This document shows, in pieces, positions 62,810 through 64,000 of a stretch of DNA of 64,000 nt. The notes below the pieces were generated by a model. The model did no database searches and was not told where the DNA came from. It saw only the letters and a list, made by a program, of their open reading frames with translations. Position 1 is the first letter of the stretch, and every line of letters starts with the position of its first letter. Position numbers and translations under genes: made by a program. This stretch comes from an uncultured Lachnospiraceae bacterium (GTDB lineage: Bacteria; Bacillota; Clostridia; Lachnospirales; Lachnospiraceae). Location: NCBI GenBank assembly GCA_947173945.1, contig CAMWGV010000002.1, positions 1 to 64,000 of the forward strand, given 5' to 3'.

Positions 62810-62879
62810 GATATTCCTGTCAAGAATATCGCAATATAAATTATAACAATTAGACATGATACTGTAACATTATTATAAT
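62810..62879 (+). promoter_or_regulatory. LysR-type operator candidate (GATATTC-N7-GAATATC) upstream of promoter TAGACA-N17-TATAAT
   Basis: Inverted repeat 62810-62830; -35 62851-62856; -10 62874-62879; divergent lysR/AKR intergenic. Confidence 0.65.
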
Positions 62880-62900
62880 GGTAACAGGAGGTGCAAAATT

Positions 62901-63911
62901 ATGAAACGATTACTATTTGTATTGCTTATTACAATTATGCTTTTTACACTCACATGTTGCGGAACAAATGCAGATAAAACATCGCAATCGACCAATACCA
63001 ATGACACATCAATGATAAGCCAAACGGAACAAAAAAGTGAAACGGAAGAAATGACCGAAACAAAAATACAAGAAGGTGAAGAAAATTTGGATAGCGGTAT
63101 ATTTAATTTTGAAACAAAAACAGTAATGCTGAACAGCGGATATAAAATGCCAATTATGGGACTTGGTACTTATAGTCTTGATTACGATACCTGCGTTTCT
63201 TCGGTAACAGCACTACTGGATAATGACGGACGACTGATTGATACCGCATATATGTATCACAATGAGGATGCAGTAGGATTTGCAGTTCGAACTTCAGACG
63301 TCCCAAGAGAAGAAATCTTTGTAACCACAAAACTATATCCAAATCAATATAGTGACGCAGCAAATGCAATTGATGAAGCACTGGAACGAATGGGGTTGGA
63401 TTATATTGACCTCATGCTCCTGCATCATCCGGGAACAGATGATGTAAAGGCATACCAGGCAATGGAACAGGCTGTGCGGGACGGTAAAATCCGCTCTATC
63501 GGATTATCCAACTGGTATATTGAGGAATTAGAAGAATTTCTACCACAAGTAACAATTATGCCTGCTGTTGTGCAAAATGAAATCCACCCTTATTATCAGG
63601 AAATTGATGTTGTGCCATATATTCAGGAACATGGAATCGTCGTAGAGGGCTGGTATCCCTTTGGCGGACGTGGCTATACAAAAGAACTACTTCAAAATGA
63701 AACAATCTCTGCCATCGCCGATTCACATGGTGTAACCTCTGCACAGGTAATTTTGCGTTGGAATCTGCAAAGGGGTGTGGTAGTTATTCCGGGCTCAGGT
63801 AACCTCGACCATATCGCAGAGAATTTGGACATATTCGAATTTGAGCTGACGGAGGATGAAATGGAACAAATAAAAGGTTTAAATCGTGATGAAAAACATG
63901 ACTGGTATTAA
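62901..63911 (+). CDS. Aldo/keto reductase with lipoprotein signal peptide
   Basis: Signal MKRLLFVLLITIMLFTLTCCGTNADK; PIMGLGTYSL, LIDTAYMYHNEDAVG, KIRSIGLSNWYIEEL, VVIPGSGNLDHIAENLDIFEFELTEDEM. Confidence 0.94.
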   Translation: MKRLLFVLLITIMLFTLTCCGTNADKTSQSTNTNDTSMISQTEQKSETEEMTETKIQEGEENLDSGIFNFETKTVMLNSGYKMPIMGLGTYSLDYDTCVSSVTALLDNDGRLIDTAYMYHNEDAVGFAVRTSDVPREEIFVTTKLYPNQYSDAANAIDEALERMGLDYIDLMLLHHPGTDDVKAYQAMEQAVRDGKIRSIGLSNWYIEELEEFLPQVTIMPAVVQNEIHPYYQEIDVVPYIQEHGIVVEGWYPFGGRGYTKELLQNETISAIADSHGVTSAQVILRWNLQRGVVVIPGSGNLDHIAENLDIFEFELTEDEMEQIKGLNRDEKHDWY

Positions 63912-63965
63912 ATATCTTAACCGTCAATGCTATTAATAAATAAAATTATTTAGGAGGATTAATTT

Positions 63966-64000
63966 ATGGAAGAAAAATTAACTTTGACAACAGAATGGGA
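63966..64000 (+). CDS. Start of a further CDS, cut by window edge (MEEKLTLTTEW...)
   Basis: RBS taggagga and ATG at 63966; too short to assign. Confidence 0.6.
   Translation, partial: MEEKLTLTTEW

Overview
This 64 kb window is chromosomal DNA from a low-GC Gram-positive anaerobe. Gene content suggests a Lachnospiraceae-like Clostridium relative; that is an inference from family content, not a search. From left to right it holds: a tandem array of four secreted BspA-like LRR_5 proteins; an FtsX-type ABC transporter with a two-component system; a yybP-ykoY-like (Mn2+) riboswitch upstream of a CaCA-family antiporter; an Rpn/PD-(D/E)XK protein with a strong internal start; a Cu+ P-type ATPase whose C-terminal CopZ-like domain has its own internal Shine-Dalgarno and ATG; dnaB-rplI-gdpP-valS; a translationally coupled four-gene operon of unknown function (DUF5717/DUF5716-like); two GH13 glucosidases; spmA, lrgAB and a MacB-like transporter; a complete F-type ATP synthase operon with a Na+-type c-subunit signature; rpiB and tsaC; and a redox cluster of lipoprotein flavodoxins, a lipoprotein aldo-keto reductase, a SUMF1-flavodoxin fusion, a DUF4405-like membrane protein and LysR/TetR-type regulatory remnants. 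The strongest undescribed candidates are: (1) a palindromic element or structured-leader family, with three copies each starting 33-44 bp upstream of a minus-strand start codon and sharing a core inside non-identical self-complementary arms; (2) the DUF5717/DUF5716 operon; (3) the extracytoplasmic flavodoxin redox cluster with an internally deleted TetR gene and surviving operators; and (4) two genes (rpn, copA) that appear to encode a second C-terminal protein from an internal start. No tRNA, rRNA, CRISPR array or prophage was recognised.
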